From CAZAQS01 sp964486825 (GTDB lineage Bacteria > Chloroflexota > Anaerolineae > Anaerolineales > UBA4823): DNA of 7,774 bases. The notes below the pieces were generated by a model. That model made no database searches. It was given only the letters and a program-made list of their open reading frames with translations, and was not told where the DNA came from. Shown one piece after another: positions 1 through 6,683 of this stretch (position 1 is the stretch's first letter; the number at the start of each line of letters is the position of its first letter). The stretch is from the NCBI GenBank assembly GCA_964486825.1, contig CAZAQS010000227.1, positions 1 through 7,774 on the forward strand. Reading direction: 5' to 3'. The position numbers and the translations under genes are program-made.

Positions 1-390
1 GGACCCAGGGGCAACGGCGATACCGCAGGGGCTTGTGTGCTTGACGACTACTGCCCGCAGAATTGCCACCCCACCGATATCAATGTTCTCTATGGCTTCC
101 TCCAGGGTTACCCCTCGTTTGGCTGTCACCTGTTCGAAGGGGTATAGGTTGCCAACCGCCAGGTCAATGGGAGACCAGCCGCGCTTTTTCGGGACAGACA
201 GGTCTTCAGGATGGTCGGTGGCAAGTAGACCAGCATGGATGGCAGGATGAAGAGTCTTCACCCGACCTCCCAGCATCTCCGGTTCTCCTGTTATGCTGGA
301 GGTCTGGGTCACTTCAATTCCCGCGCTTTGTAATACCCAAGCTGTACCGCCGCTGGCAGCAAGCTGCCAGCCGGCAGCCGAACTCTCTAC
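1..390 (-). pseudogene. purH: purH remnant (AICAR transformylase / IMP cyclohydrolase), N-truncated with internal deletion
   Basis: PurH performs the last two steps of IMP synthesis (AICAR formylation, then ring closure). The minus frame from 390 to 1 is open for 130 codons. It shows PurH landmarks in order: AASGGTA (residues 11-17), GGRVKTLHP (41-49), NLYPFEQ (81-87), ENIDIGG (101-107) and VVVKHTSPCG (114-123). The KTLHP lysine, NLYP tyrosine and IDIGG aspartate of the cyclohydrolase site are present, as are the Lys-His of the transformylase site. Two things are wrong. First, the roughly 25 N-terminal residues carrying the usual LLSVSDK strand are absent: the frame begins right after the hisF stop with GTA and has no credible start codon. 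Second, residue 113 (ILRA) jumps to VVVKH, skipping about 130 residues that include the AAAKN lysine. The frame stays open across both defects. The gene runs off the left edge, so the rest is unseen. It could be a decayed gene or an assembly join; a functional compact variant is less likely. Confidence 0.8.
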
Positions 391-1158
391 TCAGGTCCCC
401 ACCGCACGGACGGGAATCCCTTGATCCATCAGATAACGTTTGACTTGGGGGATGGTCAACTGGTTGTCGTGAAATAGAGATGCAGCTAACGCGGCGTCAG
501 CTTTTCCGATAGTAAAGGCCTCGGCAAAATGCTCCACTCTTCCTGCACCGCCGCTTGCGATCACAGGAACGTTAACTGATGAGGTCACTTCAGAAAGCAG
601 AGTCAGGTTATATCCTGATAATGTGCCGTCAGCGTCCATGCTAGTGAGCAAGATCTCTCCTGCGCCCAGGGATACTCCGAGTTTTGCCCAATCAAGGACA
701 TCAATACCCGTAGGTGTGCACCCGCCATTTATATAGACTTCCCAACCGACGTCCTGACGCCGGCAGGCATCGATTGCAAGCACAATGCACTGGACCCCAA
801 ATCGTTCTGCCCCTGCTGAAAGCAGTCCCGGTTCCCTTACCGCGGCAGTGTTGACACTGACTTTATCGGCGCCTGCCAATAAAATCCTGCGCATGTCTTC
901 TACTGTGCGGATACCCCCTCCTACAGTAAGAGGTAGGAATACATTGTCAGCTACGCATCTCACCATTTCAACAGTCGTCTGGCGTCCTTCGGGGCTGGCA
1001 GATATATCCAGGAAAACCAGCTCGTCAGCCCCCATACGATCATAAATTTGGGCTTGCTCTACAGGATCTCCAGCGTCACGCAGGTTTATGAAATTCACGC
1101 CTTTCACAACCCGTCCATCCTTGATGTCCAGGCAGGGAATAATCCGTCTGGCTAACAT
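391..1158 (-). CDS. hisF: Imidazole glycerol phosphate synthase cyclase subunit HisF
   Basis: HisF is the (beta/alpha)8-barrel cyclase subunit of IGP synthase. It takes ammonia from HisH and converts PRFAR to imidazole glycerol phosphate plus AICAR in the cytoplasm. The 255-residue product has the usual length. It starts LARRIIPCLDIKDG, with the catalytic Asp11 in place, and has the second catalytic aspartate exactly at residue 130 (VLAIDA). Phosphate-binding segments are visible as VGGGIR (79-84) and IASGGAG near residue 205, and the family motif GEILLTSMDADGT is present. The ATG lies inside the end of hisA (8-nt ORF overlap, 1151-1158 region) behind an AAGGAG ribosome site 8 nt upstream, so translation is probably coupled. 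The product ends IPVRAVGT, a few residues beyond the usual GIPVR end. Its TGA is followed in the same frame by the purH remnant. Confidence 0.97.
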   Translation of the reverse strand: MLARRIIPCLDIKDGRVVKGVNFINLRDAGDPVEQAQIYDRMGADELVFLDISASPEGRQTTVEMVRCVADNVFLPLTVGGGIRTVEDMRRILLAGADKVSVNTAAVREPGLLSAGAERFGVQCIVLAIDACRRQDVGWEVYINGGCTPTGIDVLDWAKLGVSLGAGEILLTSMDADGTLSGYNLTLLSEVTSSVNVPVIASGGAGRVEHFAEAFTIGKADAALAASLFHDNQLTIPQVKRYLMDQGIPVRAVGT

Positions 1159-1889
1159 GAAAGAATCTCCTTCAAATCAACCTGTCCCTGGTAAAGTGCT
1201 TTTCCGATAATAACGCCTGCCAAACTTGCCAGCCTCACATGCTGGACATCTTCCTTACTGTAAAAACCACCGGAAGCAATCACAGCAAGGTTGCATCGTT
1301 CTGCCAGTCTTTGGGCTGCCTCTACGTTTACTCCAGTCCCCATACCGTCTCTAGAAACATCTGTATAGACGGCAGTCTTTCCTCCGATCCCTGCAAACCT
1401 CTTCCCTAAAGAGGTAGGATCGACTCGGGAACCTTGCTGCCAGCCGCGAACAAGCACTTCTCCTTCATGCACATCCACGGCAAGCGCGATCCGTGAACCC
1501 CCGTATTGACCAAGTGCCTGTTCTAGTAAATCTGGATCTTCTACTGCAGCAGTACCCAACACTACCCTGTCCACTCCCTGGGAGAATGCCTTATCAACCT
1601 CATCCAGTGAACGAATTCCACCTCCAAATTGAATCTTTCCTGGAGGATTGGCTCGACTAGCTTCAGACAATATCGTTTTCAGGGCTTCCAGGTTTTCGAT
1701 GCTCCCCTCATCAAAGGATCCATCCAGGTTAACCACGTGCAACCATAGAGCACCCTCCTCCAGCCAACGTCTGGCAAACGCCCCTGGTTCATTTCCATAA
1801 ATCACCTGGCGGCTCGGATCTCCCTGGGAAAGCCGGACCACCTTGCCACGGCGTAGATCAATGGCAGGAAAAATCGTAAAGCTTCCCAT
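1152..1889 (-). CDS. hisA: ProFAR isomerase HisA
   Basis: HisA is the (beta/alpha)8-barrel isomerase that opens the ribose of ProFAR to give PRFAR, the substrate of HisH/HisF. The product reads GSFTIFPAIDLRRGKVVRL, with the first catalytic Asp at residue 11 and the second at about residue 139 (ALAVDV). It has phosphate-binding FGGGIRS (88-94) and IASGGF, and the family motif YTDVSRDGMGTG. I place the start at the second ATG (1889), giving 245 residues. A GGAG site lies 8 nt before it but only 2 nt before the upstream ATG at 1895, and homologues begin close to the FPAIDL strand. The chosen ATG shares a base with the hisH TAA stop. The 3' end overlaps the hisF start. Confidence 0.96.
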   Translation of the reverse strand: MGSFTIFPAIDLRRGKVVRLSQGDPSRQVIYGNEPGAFARRWLEEGALWLHVVNLDGSFDEGSIENLEALKTILSEASRANPPGKIQFGGGIRSLDEVDKAFSQGVDRVVLGTAAVEDPDLLEQALGQYGGSRIALAVDVHEGEVLVRGWQQGSRVDPTSLGKRFAGIGGKTAVYTDVSRDGMGTGVNVEAAQRLAERCNLAVIASGGFYSKEDVQHVRLASLAGVIIGKALYQGQVDLKEILSC

Positions 1890-2494
1890 TAACATTTCTC
1901 CACAAAGTTGCGCAGGATTTTCAATCCTAAAGATTGACTTTTTTCGGGATGGAACTGCACCCCATAAAGCTGGTCATTCCCTACAACAGAAGGGTAGCAA
2001 AGCCCATATTCTGTGGTTCCCAGGACGTCCTCCTGAGATGTAGGACGGCAGTAATGACTGTGGTTGAAATAAGCGTAGCTTCCGGATGTAAGTCCGGAAA
2101 GCAGGGGTGTCTCTCGTTCAGTGAATACCCGGTTCCAACCTGTATGTGGTACCTTTATATCTACCTCCGGAAAGCGGATAACATCCCCCCGAATCATTCC
2201 TAGTCCTTGATGTAGGCCGATTTCATCACTTGACTCGAACAACAACTGCATTCCCAGGCATATGCCTAAAATTGGCTTGCCCAGGATAACCGATTCTCTC
2301 ACCGCGTCCCCAAGACCCCTCGACTTTAATCCTTCCATTCCACCTCCAAATGCTCCAACGCCAGGTAGAATGACCTTCTCCGCTTGCAGAACTCGCTCAG
2401 GCTCGCATGTCAGGGAGACCTTTGCTCCAACCCATACCAGAGCTTTGAAGACCGAACGGAGATTCCCTATCCCATAATCAACCAGAGCAATCAT
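1889..2494 (-). CDS. hisH: Imidazole glycerol phosphate synthase glutaminase subunit HisH
   Basis: HisH is a class I glutamine amidotransferase that hydrolyses glutamine and channels ammonia through the HisF barrel. The 201-residue product has the usual length. It begins IALVDYGIGNLRSV, has the oxyanion-region motif LPGVGAFGGGM (43-53), the nucleophile Cys79 in GICLGMQLLF, and the catalytic His182 and Glu184 in QFHPEKS. The triad is therefore intact. The HisF-contacting YFNHSHY segment (142-148) corresponds to the family's YFVHSYY. The start codon overlaps the hisB stop as ATGA, which implies termination-reinitiation coupling. It lies directly before hisA and near its partner hisF, the common arrangement in compact his operons. 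Confidence 0.97.
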   Translation of the reverse strand: MIALVDYGIGNLRSVFKALVWVGAKVSLTCEPERVLQAEKVILPGVGAFGGGMEGLKSRGLGDAVRESVILGKPILGICLGMQLLFESSDEIGLHQGLGMIRGDVIRFPEVDIKVPHTGWNRVFTERETPLLSGLTSGSYAYFNHSHYCRPTSQEDVLGTTEYGLCYPSVVGNDQLYGVQFHPEKSQSLGLKILRNFVEKC

Positions 2495-3081
2495 ACTAGC
2501 CTGCCCTTCGTGCTTGGGACTGTCGAACCCCGGCGCACATCCAGAGTGGTGGCTGTATCCAGAGCACGACCTAAACCTTTAAACAGCGCTTCTACTTGGT
2601 GGTGATCGTCCCTTCCATATAGAATGCGGGCATGCAGATTGCAGCGAGCTGTTACAGCCAATGATTCCAGGAAGTGAGGAAAAAGCGAGACTGCCATGCC
2701 TCCAACTGCTGGCGTATGCCATTCAGCCTGTACCACTGTGTAAGGTCTCCCAGAAAGATCCAAAGCCACAAGTGCCAAAGCCTCATCCATAGGGGCATAG
2801 GCGTATCCTGTACGGATGATTCCCCGGCGGTCTTCCAATGCCAGGTCGATGGCTTGTCCAAGAGCAAGGGCGCAGTCTTCTACTGTATGGTGGTAGTCCA
2901 CATGCAAGTCGCCATGCGCCTTGAGCTCCAGGTCAAACAACCCGTGTACTGCAACATGAGTTAGCATGTGGTCGAGAAAAGGGATACCCGTTTCTACCTG
3001 GTAAAGACCACTTCCATCAAGGTTCAAAGCGACTTGAATATCTGTCTCTCCTGTTTTTCGATGCACCTGAGCTTTTCGCAT
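2491..3081 (-). CDS. hisB: Imidazoleglycerol-phosphate dehydratase HisB (monofunctional)
   Basis: HisB is the manganese-dependent dehydratase that turns imidazole glycerol phosphate into imidazole acetol phosphate. The 196-residue product is the single-domain form, without the N-terminal phosphatase fused in enterobacteria, so histidinol-phosphate phosphatase must be encoded elsewhere. Visible motifs: FLDHMLTHVAVHGLFDL (35-51), the metal-ligand motif HHTVEDC (64-70), and the second metal motif DDHHQVEALFKGLGRAL (158-174). The C-terminus STVPSTKG is typical of the family. The start lies 2 nt after the hisC stop, and the end of hisC supplies a GGAG ribosome site 5 nt before the ATG. No key residue appears to be missing. 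Confidence 0.97.
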   Translation of the reverse strand: MRKAQVHRKTGETDIQVALNLDGSGLYQVETGIPFLDHMLTHVAVHGLFDLELKAHGDLHVDYHHTVEDCALALGQAIDLALEDRRGIIRTGYAYAPMDEALALVALDLSGRPYTVVQAEWHTPAVGGMAVSLFPHFLESLAVTARCNLHARILYGRDDHHQVEALFKGLGRALDTATTLDVRRGSTVPSTKGRLV

Positions 3082-3083
3082 AT

Positions 3084-4178
3084 TTACTCCATCCCTTTCA
3101 GGGCTTTGACTAATGTTTTCCTGTCTTCTGGTCTCCCCACGCTAATACGAAGATGGTCCCTTAAATTGGGCTGGTCGAAGTATCGTATGAGGATCCCGGA
3201 ACTGGCAAGTCTCTTTTTTATCTGATCTGTCTGCCTACCTATGACCCTGCATAGGATAAAATTCGCCTGCGATGGGTAAGGTTGGAGCCACGAAAACTCC
3301 TGCAGTGCCTCATAGAGAGCCTGGCGCTCAGCCACAATCTTTTTCCCTATCTCTTCCAACCTGGATGCATTCTGCAGAGATACGATAGCAGCCGCCGCCG
3401 CAGCAACTGAGACGTTGTAGGGCTGTTTAATTTTCCATAAATACGGCATTAAATTGGTTGGGAAAACACCGTATCCCACCCTCATGCCTGCCAGACCCGC
3501 CCACTTACTGAAAGTGCGCAATATAACCAAATTCTCCAGACTTGGTACTCTTGTCAGCCAGCTGCAGCCAGGCGAAGCGAAATCAATATAAGCCTCATCC
3601 AAGACGATCACTGTGGGCAGGTCCAGCAGCCTTAGGAGTGTGTCATCTCCGGTAAGGCTGCCGTCAGGGTTGTTGGGAGATGCTAAAAAGAACAGCTTTG
3701 GCTTTTCTTTGTGGACTGCCCTTTCAATCCCTTCTATATCCAGGGAGAAATCCTTCCTGCGGGGTACAGAAACAAGGCGTGCACCGTTCACATCTCCATC
3801 GAAGGCATACATACCAAAAGTAGGAGGGCAAGTCTGCATGGCATCCCCTGGCTCCAGGAACAGACGCATAAGCAGATCGATCAATTCATCTGCTCCTGCC
3901 CCCACAAGTATATTTTCGACGGGCACCTCATGGAAGTCTGCTATAGCAGCACGTAATTCACGGCTTTCCGGATCAGGATAGATATGGGGGAACGGTATGT
4001 TTGCCAGAGCCTGACGGACCTCTGGAAGCGGGCCATATGGGTTTTCGTTAGCATCCATTTTGATCAACCGATTTGTAGGAAGACCTAACTGCTCGGACAG
4101 CACTTCAAACGGCAGAACCGGGCTGTATGAGGGCATGTAAAGTATGTGGGGTCGTACAAGGTCGGCGGCTTTGAACAT
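3084..4178 (-). CDS. hisC: Histidinol-phosphate aminotransferase HisC
   Basis: HisC is a PLP-dependent fold-type I aminotransferase that transfers an amino group from glutamate to imidazole acetol phosphate, giving histidinol phosphate. I start at the ATG at 4178 (364 residues), 1 nt after the hisD TGA. A longer in-frame start at 4241 would add 21 residues lying wholly inside hisD and not resembling the family. Numbered from the chosen start, the substrate-side segment KMDANENPYGP is near 40-50, the HIYPDPES segment is near 65-72, SPNNPDG is near 167-173, DEAYIDF is near 194-200, and the Schiff-base lysine is Lys225 in TFSKWAGLAGMRVGYG. The carboxylate-binding arginine near the C-terminus is in LRISVGRPED. 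A GAGAG sequence near the end of hisD is a plausible ribosome site. Confidence 0.96.
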   Translation of the reverse strand: MFKAADLVRPHILYMPSYSPVLPFEVLSEQLGLPTNRLIKMDANENPYGPLPEVRQALANIPFPHIYPDPESRELRAAIADFHEVPVENILVGAGADELIDLLMRLFLEPGDAMQTCPPTFGMYAFDGDVNGARLVSVPRRKDFSLDIEGIERAVHKEKPKLFFLASPNNPDGSLTGDDTLLRLLDLPTVIVLDEAYIDFASPGCSWLTRVPSLENLVILRTFSKWAGLAGMRVGYGVFPTNLMPYLWKIKQPYNVSVAAAAAAIVSLQNASRLEEIGKKIVAERQALYEALQEFSWLQPYPSQANFILCRVIGRQTDQIKKRLASSGILIRYFDQPNLRDHLRISVGRPEDRKTLVKALKGME

Positions 4179-4179
4179 A

Positions 4180-5496
4180 TCAATCGCTCTCTCGCTCGGC
4201 TGCTGCGACTGCGTGTGCGGTGAGCATCTCAGCCTGCGCAATTTGCCTTGCCGTACTGCTTAGTCTGCAGCTGGTCTCTCTATCCAAAGCAATGAGACTG
4301 GTAATTTTGACGAAGTCCAGCACATTTAGAGGAGAAGCAAAGCGTGCTGTACCACCGGTGGGCATTACATGGCTGGGTCCTGCGACATAATCACCTAAAA
4401 CTTCAAAAGAATATTCCCCGATGAATAATCCCCCGGCATTCCTTACCTTTTTGCCAAGCTCTTCAGGAGCAGCAACCGAGAGGCATAGGTGTTCAGGGGC
4501 ATAATCATTTGCCTGATCGACCGCTGTATCCAGGTCTTGAGTGAGGACAATGCCCCCTCGATGTTCCAGCGCTTGTTTAATGATCTCTGATCGGGAGAGT
4601 GAATGTATTTGCTGTTCTATCTCAGCCTGTACATCACACGCCAATTTAGAATCCGGAGTGAGCAAGACAGCCGAAGCCAGGCTGTCGTGTTCCGCCTGCG
4701 CCAATAAATCCGCTGCAATCCAGGCAGGGTTAGCACTTCCATCAGCAATAATCATGGTCTCGGTTGGTCCTGCCAGCCCATCCAGCCCAACAATCCCATA
4801 GACCTGCTGCTTCGCCAGGGTAACGAACAGGTTGCCAGCTCCAACTATCTTATCCACTTTTTGGATGCTTTCTGTTCCGTAAGCCATGGCGGCAATGGAT
4901 TGAGCGCCTCCTGCCTGGTATACCTGCTCGAGACCGCAAATGTAAGCTGCTGCGAGGATGGCAGGGTCGGGACGAGGGGGCGTGCAAATTATGATCTGTC
5001 GAACGCCTGCGATCTGAGCCGGAATGGTTGACATCAATAGAGAGGATGGCAGGGGAGCTGNNNNNNNNNNAGGTACGTAAATTCCAACACGTTCTATGGG
5101 AAGAACCCTTTGACCTACCCGACCTCCCAGTGAGTCAGTTTCCCAATTTGGCAAGGGCTGCAAGCTGTGAAAGGCGCGTATGCGCTGGGCAGCATCTTCC
5201 ATCGCGCGGCATAGAGAAGCTGGCATAGATTTGTAAGCTTCTTCTAGTCTTTCTACAGGTATCTTAAAATCTTCAAACTCGACATTATCCAAAACTTTTG
5301 ACCAATGCCTGAGGGCGTTATCCCCCTCCACTCTCACAGCTTCCAGTATCCTGGAGACAACTTGAGGAGGTGTAATTCCAACACCGAAAATCCTTTCTAT
5401 ACGCTCCAAAACGGCAGAACTGGCCTTCGAAACATCCTCGGCTCCTCGGCGCAGGATAGTTTCCCGGGCGGTTTCTACATCGTAAATTTTTATCAT
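4180..5496 (-). CDS. hisD: Histidinol dehydrogenase HisD (interrupted by a short assembly gap)
   Basis: HisD is the zinc-dependent enzyme that oxidises L-histidinol to L-histidine in two NAD-linked steps. The product is about 438 residues, the usual length. Motifs include VDKIVGAGN (214-222), GPTETMIIAD (243-252), Gln267 and His270 of the QAEHD zinc site, the catalytic Glu335-His336 pair in YAPEHL, Asp369 in LGDYVAGPSHVMPTGGTAR, and His428 in the C-terminal AEMLTAHA motif, so ligands and catalytic residues are all present. Residues 143-146 are unknown because 10 Ns fall in the YVPGG-x-APL nucleotide-binding loop. The frame agrees on both sides of the gap. The ATG directly follows the hisG TAA, with GGAGG 5 nt upstream. 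The 3' end is 1 nt from hisC. Confidence 0.96.
   Translation of the reverse strand: MIKIYDVETARETILRRGAEDVSKASSAVLERIERIFGVGITPPQVVSRILEAVRVEGDNALRHWSKVLDNVEFEDFKIPVERLEEAYKSMPASLCRAMEDAAQRIRAFHSLQPLPNWETDSLGGRVGQRVLPIERVGIYVPXXXXAPLPSSLLMSTIPAQIAGVRQIIICTPPRPDPAILAAAYICGLEQVYQAGGAQSIAAMAYGTESIQKVDKIVGAGNLFVTLAKQQVYGIVGLDGLAGPTETMIIADGSANPAWIAADLLAQAEHDSLASAVLLTPDSKLACDVQAEIEQQIHSLSRSEIIKQALEHRGGIVLTQDLDTAVDQANDYAPEHLCLSVAAPEELGKKVRNAGGLFIGEYSFEVLGDYVAGPSHVMPTGGTARFASPLNVLDFVKITSLIALDRETSCRLSSTARQIAQAEMLTAHAVAAAERESD
5061..5070. other. Assembly gap (10 N) inside hisD
   Basis: Ten ambiguous bases interrupt the HisD codons between YVP and APLPSS. Family members normally have three residues there (Gly-Gly-Ser/Thr/Arg/Lys), whereas 10 Ns leave room for three unknown codons plus an NCA codon, one residue too many. 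The true gap is therefore probably 7 bases, with NCA being Ser or Thr, and the 10-N run a placeholder. The reading frame is unaffected in either case. Confidence 0.9.
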
Positions 5497-6504
5497 TTAT
5501 TCCTCCAGAGCGGCTAACATTTTTTGATAAGCTTCAGGCTCTTCTTCAAATATATATACGACTGGTGTGACCACTACTCCACTACCTCCTATCTGGCGCA
5601 GCTCTTCAATCGCCTTAGCAAGCCTGTCCTTTCTCACAATCAGGTGGACGGCGTACCACTTATCGAGCTGTTTGGTGATTACGGGAGAAATGGTGGGACC
5701 TTGCAGCCCCCCAATTACAGATTTTTCAAACATTCGTTCAGCAATGATCTCCTGTGATTCGCCACGGATATTTGCAAACACTGCCACATTTTCAGAGGCC
5801 CTCAGGTAAGCGACGATGAATTCCAACAGCTGGCGAGCCATCCCAAGGGCTTCAGGACGGTTTTTCAACACAGCTTTGTTTGCAATTAGGCAAGCTTGAG
5901 ACTTTAAAATCTGACCATCCTCGAGCGGCGCCAGCCGGTTGTCTCTAAGAGTAGTACCGGTAGAGATAAGGTCTACTATCAGGTCGGCATAGCCGATGGT
6001 TGGAGCGATTTCCAGGGTTCCTTCGGCTTCAATGAGTTCAATTTCCTGTAATGAATTTTTTCCAAAGAAGGAGCGGGTCAGATTTGGGTATTTCGATGCG
6101 ACCCGAAGCGGTCTGTTCAGTTTACACTTTTGTTCGAGTAAATCTGCCATGCGGAGCGCGTCACCCCAACTTTCAGGCACAATAACGTTCAATGTGCAAT
6201 ACCCGTAGCATAATTCCGGAAGCAGCACCAGGACTTCTCTATTTTTGCCTCTCTGCTCGCTGACCACATCCCAACCAGTAATTCCGAAATCCACGCTTCC
6301 CTTCCTGACGCTGACTACGATATCGCCGGCTCTCTGAAAGAGGACGGTCAAACCCGGCATACTGGGGATTTCTGCCCGATATTGACGGGGGTTGGGTTTA
6401 TGGACACGCAGTCCTACAGCTGAAAGCAGATCAAGAGTTTCATCAGCAAGGCGACCCTTGCTTGGCAGCGCAATTCGGATTTCTTTTCTAGTTTCATTCA
6501 TCAT
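5497..6504 (-). CDS. hisG: ATP phosphoribosyltransferase HisG, long form
   Basis: HisG catalyses the committed step, condensing ATP with PRPP to give phosphoribosyl-ATP, and is normally feedback-inhibited by histidine. The N-terminal catalytic part starts RIALPSKGRLADETLDLL (10-27). It continues through QRAGDIVVSVRKGSVDFGITGWD (57-79) and carries the PRPP-binding loop, EGTLEIAP (161-168) followed by GYADLIVDLISTGTTL (171-186). From about residue 245 there is the ACT-like regulatory domain of long-form HisG (GLQGPTISPV at 266-275, then a beta-rich tail), so allosteric inhibition by histidine and independence from HisZ are expected. At 335 residues it is somewhat longer than the roughly 290-300 usual for the long form. 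The start at 6504 is the first of two adjacent ATGs, and the ribosome site (GAGAG) is weak. It is first in the operon, 13 nt after the attenuator U-tract. Confidence 0.96.
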   Translation of the reverse strand: MMNETRKEIRIALPSKGRLADETLDLLSAVGLRVHKPNPRQYRAEIPSMPGLTVLFQRAGDIVVSVRKGSVDFGITGWDVVSEQRGKNREVLVLLPELCYGYCTLNVIVPESWGDALRMADLLEQKCKLNRPLRVASKYPNLTRSFFGKNSLQEIELIEAEGTLEIAPTIGYADLIVDLISTGTTLRDNRLAPLEDGQILKSQACLIANKAVLKNRPEALGMARQLLEFIVAYLRASENVAVFANIRGESQEIIAERMFEKSVIGGLQGPTISPVITKQLDKWYAVHLIVRKDRLAKAIEELRQIGGSGVVVTPVVYIFEEEPEAYQKMLAALEE

Positions 6505-6517
6505 TCACACTCTCTGC

Positions 6518-6550
6518 AAAACAAAAAACGCTCCCTGACCGGGAGCGCTT
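6518..6550 (-). terminator. Intrinsic terminator / histidine attenuator upstream of hisG
   Basis: On the minus strand CGCTCCC (6547-6541), a 5-nt loop GGTCA, and GGGAGCG (6535-6529) form a perfect 7-bp GC-rich stem. It extends to 10 bp with one G-U and two A-U pairs into the flanking AAG and UUU. A TTTTTTG run followed by TTTT (6528-6518) supplies the U-tract. It sits between the promoter and the first gene of the operon, 13 nt before the hisG ATG. It would block the whole operon unless an alternative structure forms, so it acts as an attenuator rather than an end-of-gene terminator. Confidence 0.93.
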
Positions 6551-6620
6551 ATGGTTTGCTGATACCTTATTGTAATTATTGAGATATGAGCCGTCCTTAA
6601 AGCCGTCCTGACCGGTCAGG
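6534..6620 (-). promoter_or_regulatory. Antiterminator pairing region of the his leader RNA
   Basis: The leader segment CCTGACCGG (minus, 6620-6612) is perfectly complementary over 9 bases to CCGGTCAGG (6542-6534), which spans the 5' stem end, loop and 3' stem start of the terminator. Two more pairs (one U-G, one U-A) extend it to 11. Forming this duplex excludes the terminator. The leader segment is also the first half of a perfect 14-bp palindrome (6607-6620) that can fold locally as CCUGA/UCAGG with a CCGG loop, giving a competing preemptor or pause hairpin. The segment begins 16 nt after the last His codon and lies within about 20 nt of the leader stop codon, so a ribosome stalled at His codons leaves it free while one at the stop covers much of it. 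The pairing is visible in sequence; the mechanism is inferred from known his attenuators. Confidence 0.85.
6589..6608 (-). repeat. 8-bp direct repeat flanking the leader stop codon
   Basis: On the minus strand GGACGGCT occurs twice, at 6608-6601 and 6596-6589, separated by TTAA, which contains the leader TAA stop. Either copy could pair (6 bp, one G-U) with TCGTCC at 6658-6653, just before the His codons, giving a possible early stem that a stalled ribosome would break. The repeat itself is exact; the pairing role is speculative. Confidence 0.6.
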
Positions 6621-6683
6621 AATACCGGTGAGGTTATGATGAACATGATGATGGACGATGAAAGAAGGCAAAATGGCTCTCAT
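6597..6683 (-). CDS. hisL: Histidine-rich leader peptide of the his operon (hisL-type)
   Basis: A 28-codon ORF precedes hisG on the same strand. It starts MRAILPSFIV, continues with HHHVHH (residues 11-16, codons at 6653-6636, all CAT), and ends DRSGRL before TAA. Five histidines in six codons in the transcribed leader of a his operon, followed by alternative RNA hairpins, is the hallmark of ribosome-mediated attenuation. The peptide sequence itself probably has no function; its codons sense charged tRNA-His. Compared with the seven consecutive histidines of enterobacterial HisL, the run is shorter and interrupted by one valine, and the peptide is longer. No Shine-Dalgarno precedes the ATG. 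The predicted transcript start is within a few bases of it, so translation may be leaderless. An in-frame TTG at codon 5, with GAGAG upstream, is an alternative start that leaves the His cluster unchanged. Confidence 0.9.
   Translation of the reverse strand: MRAILPSFIVHHHVHHNLTGIPDRSGRL

Noticed and set aside
63..443. 126-codon plus-strand ORF across the purH remnant and hisF end
   Set aside because: It is the antisense shadow of recognisable PurH and HisF codons and has no family features of its own.
1890..1895. Upstream ATG for hisA at 1895
   Set aside because: The GGAG ribosome site is only 2 nt from it but 8 nt from the ATG at 1889, which also overlaps the hisH stop codon.
3613..3981. 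122-codon plus-strand ORF inside hisC
   Set aside because: Antisense shadow of conserved HisC sequence; Ser/Arg-rich and without a ribosome site or signature.
4179..4241. Longer HisC start at 4241
   Set aside because: The 21 added residues lie entirely within the hisD coding sequence and are unlike HisC N-termini. The ATG at 4178 sits 1 nt after the hisD stop, as expected in this compact operon.
6641..6662. GAT/ATG-like triplet repetition on the plus strand as a microsatellite
   Set aside because: It is the complement of the clustered CAT histidine codons of the leader peptide.
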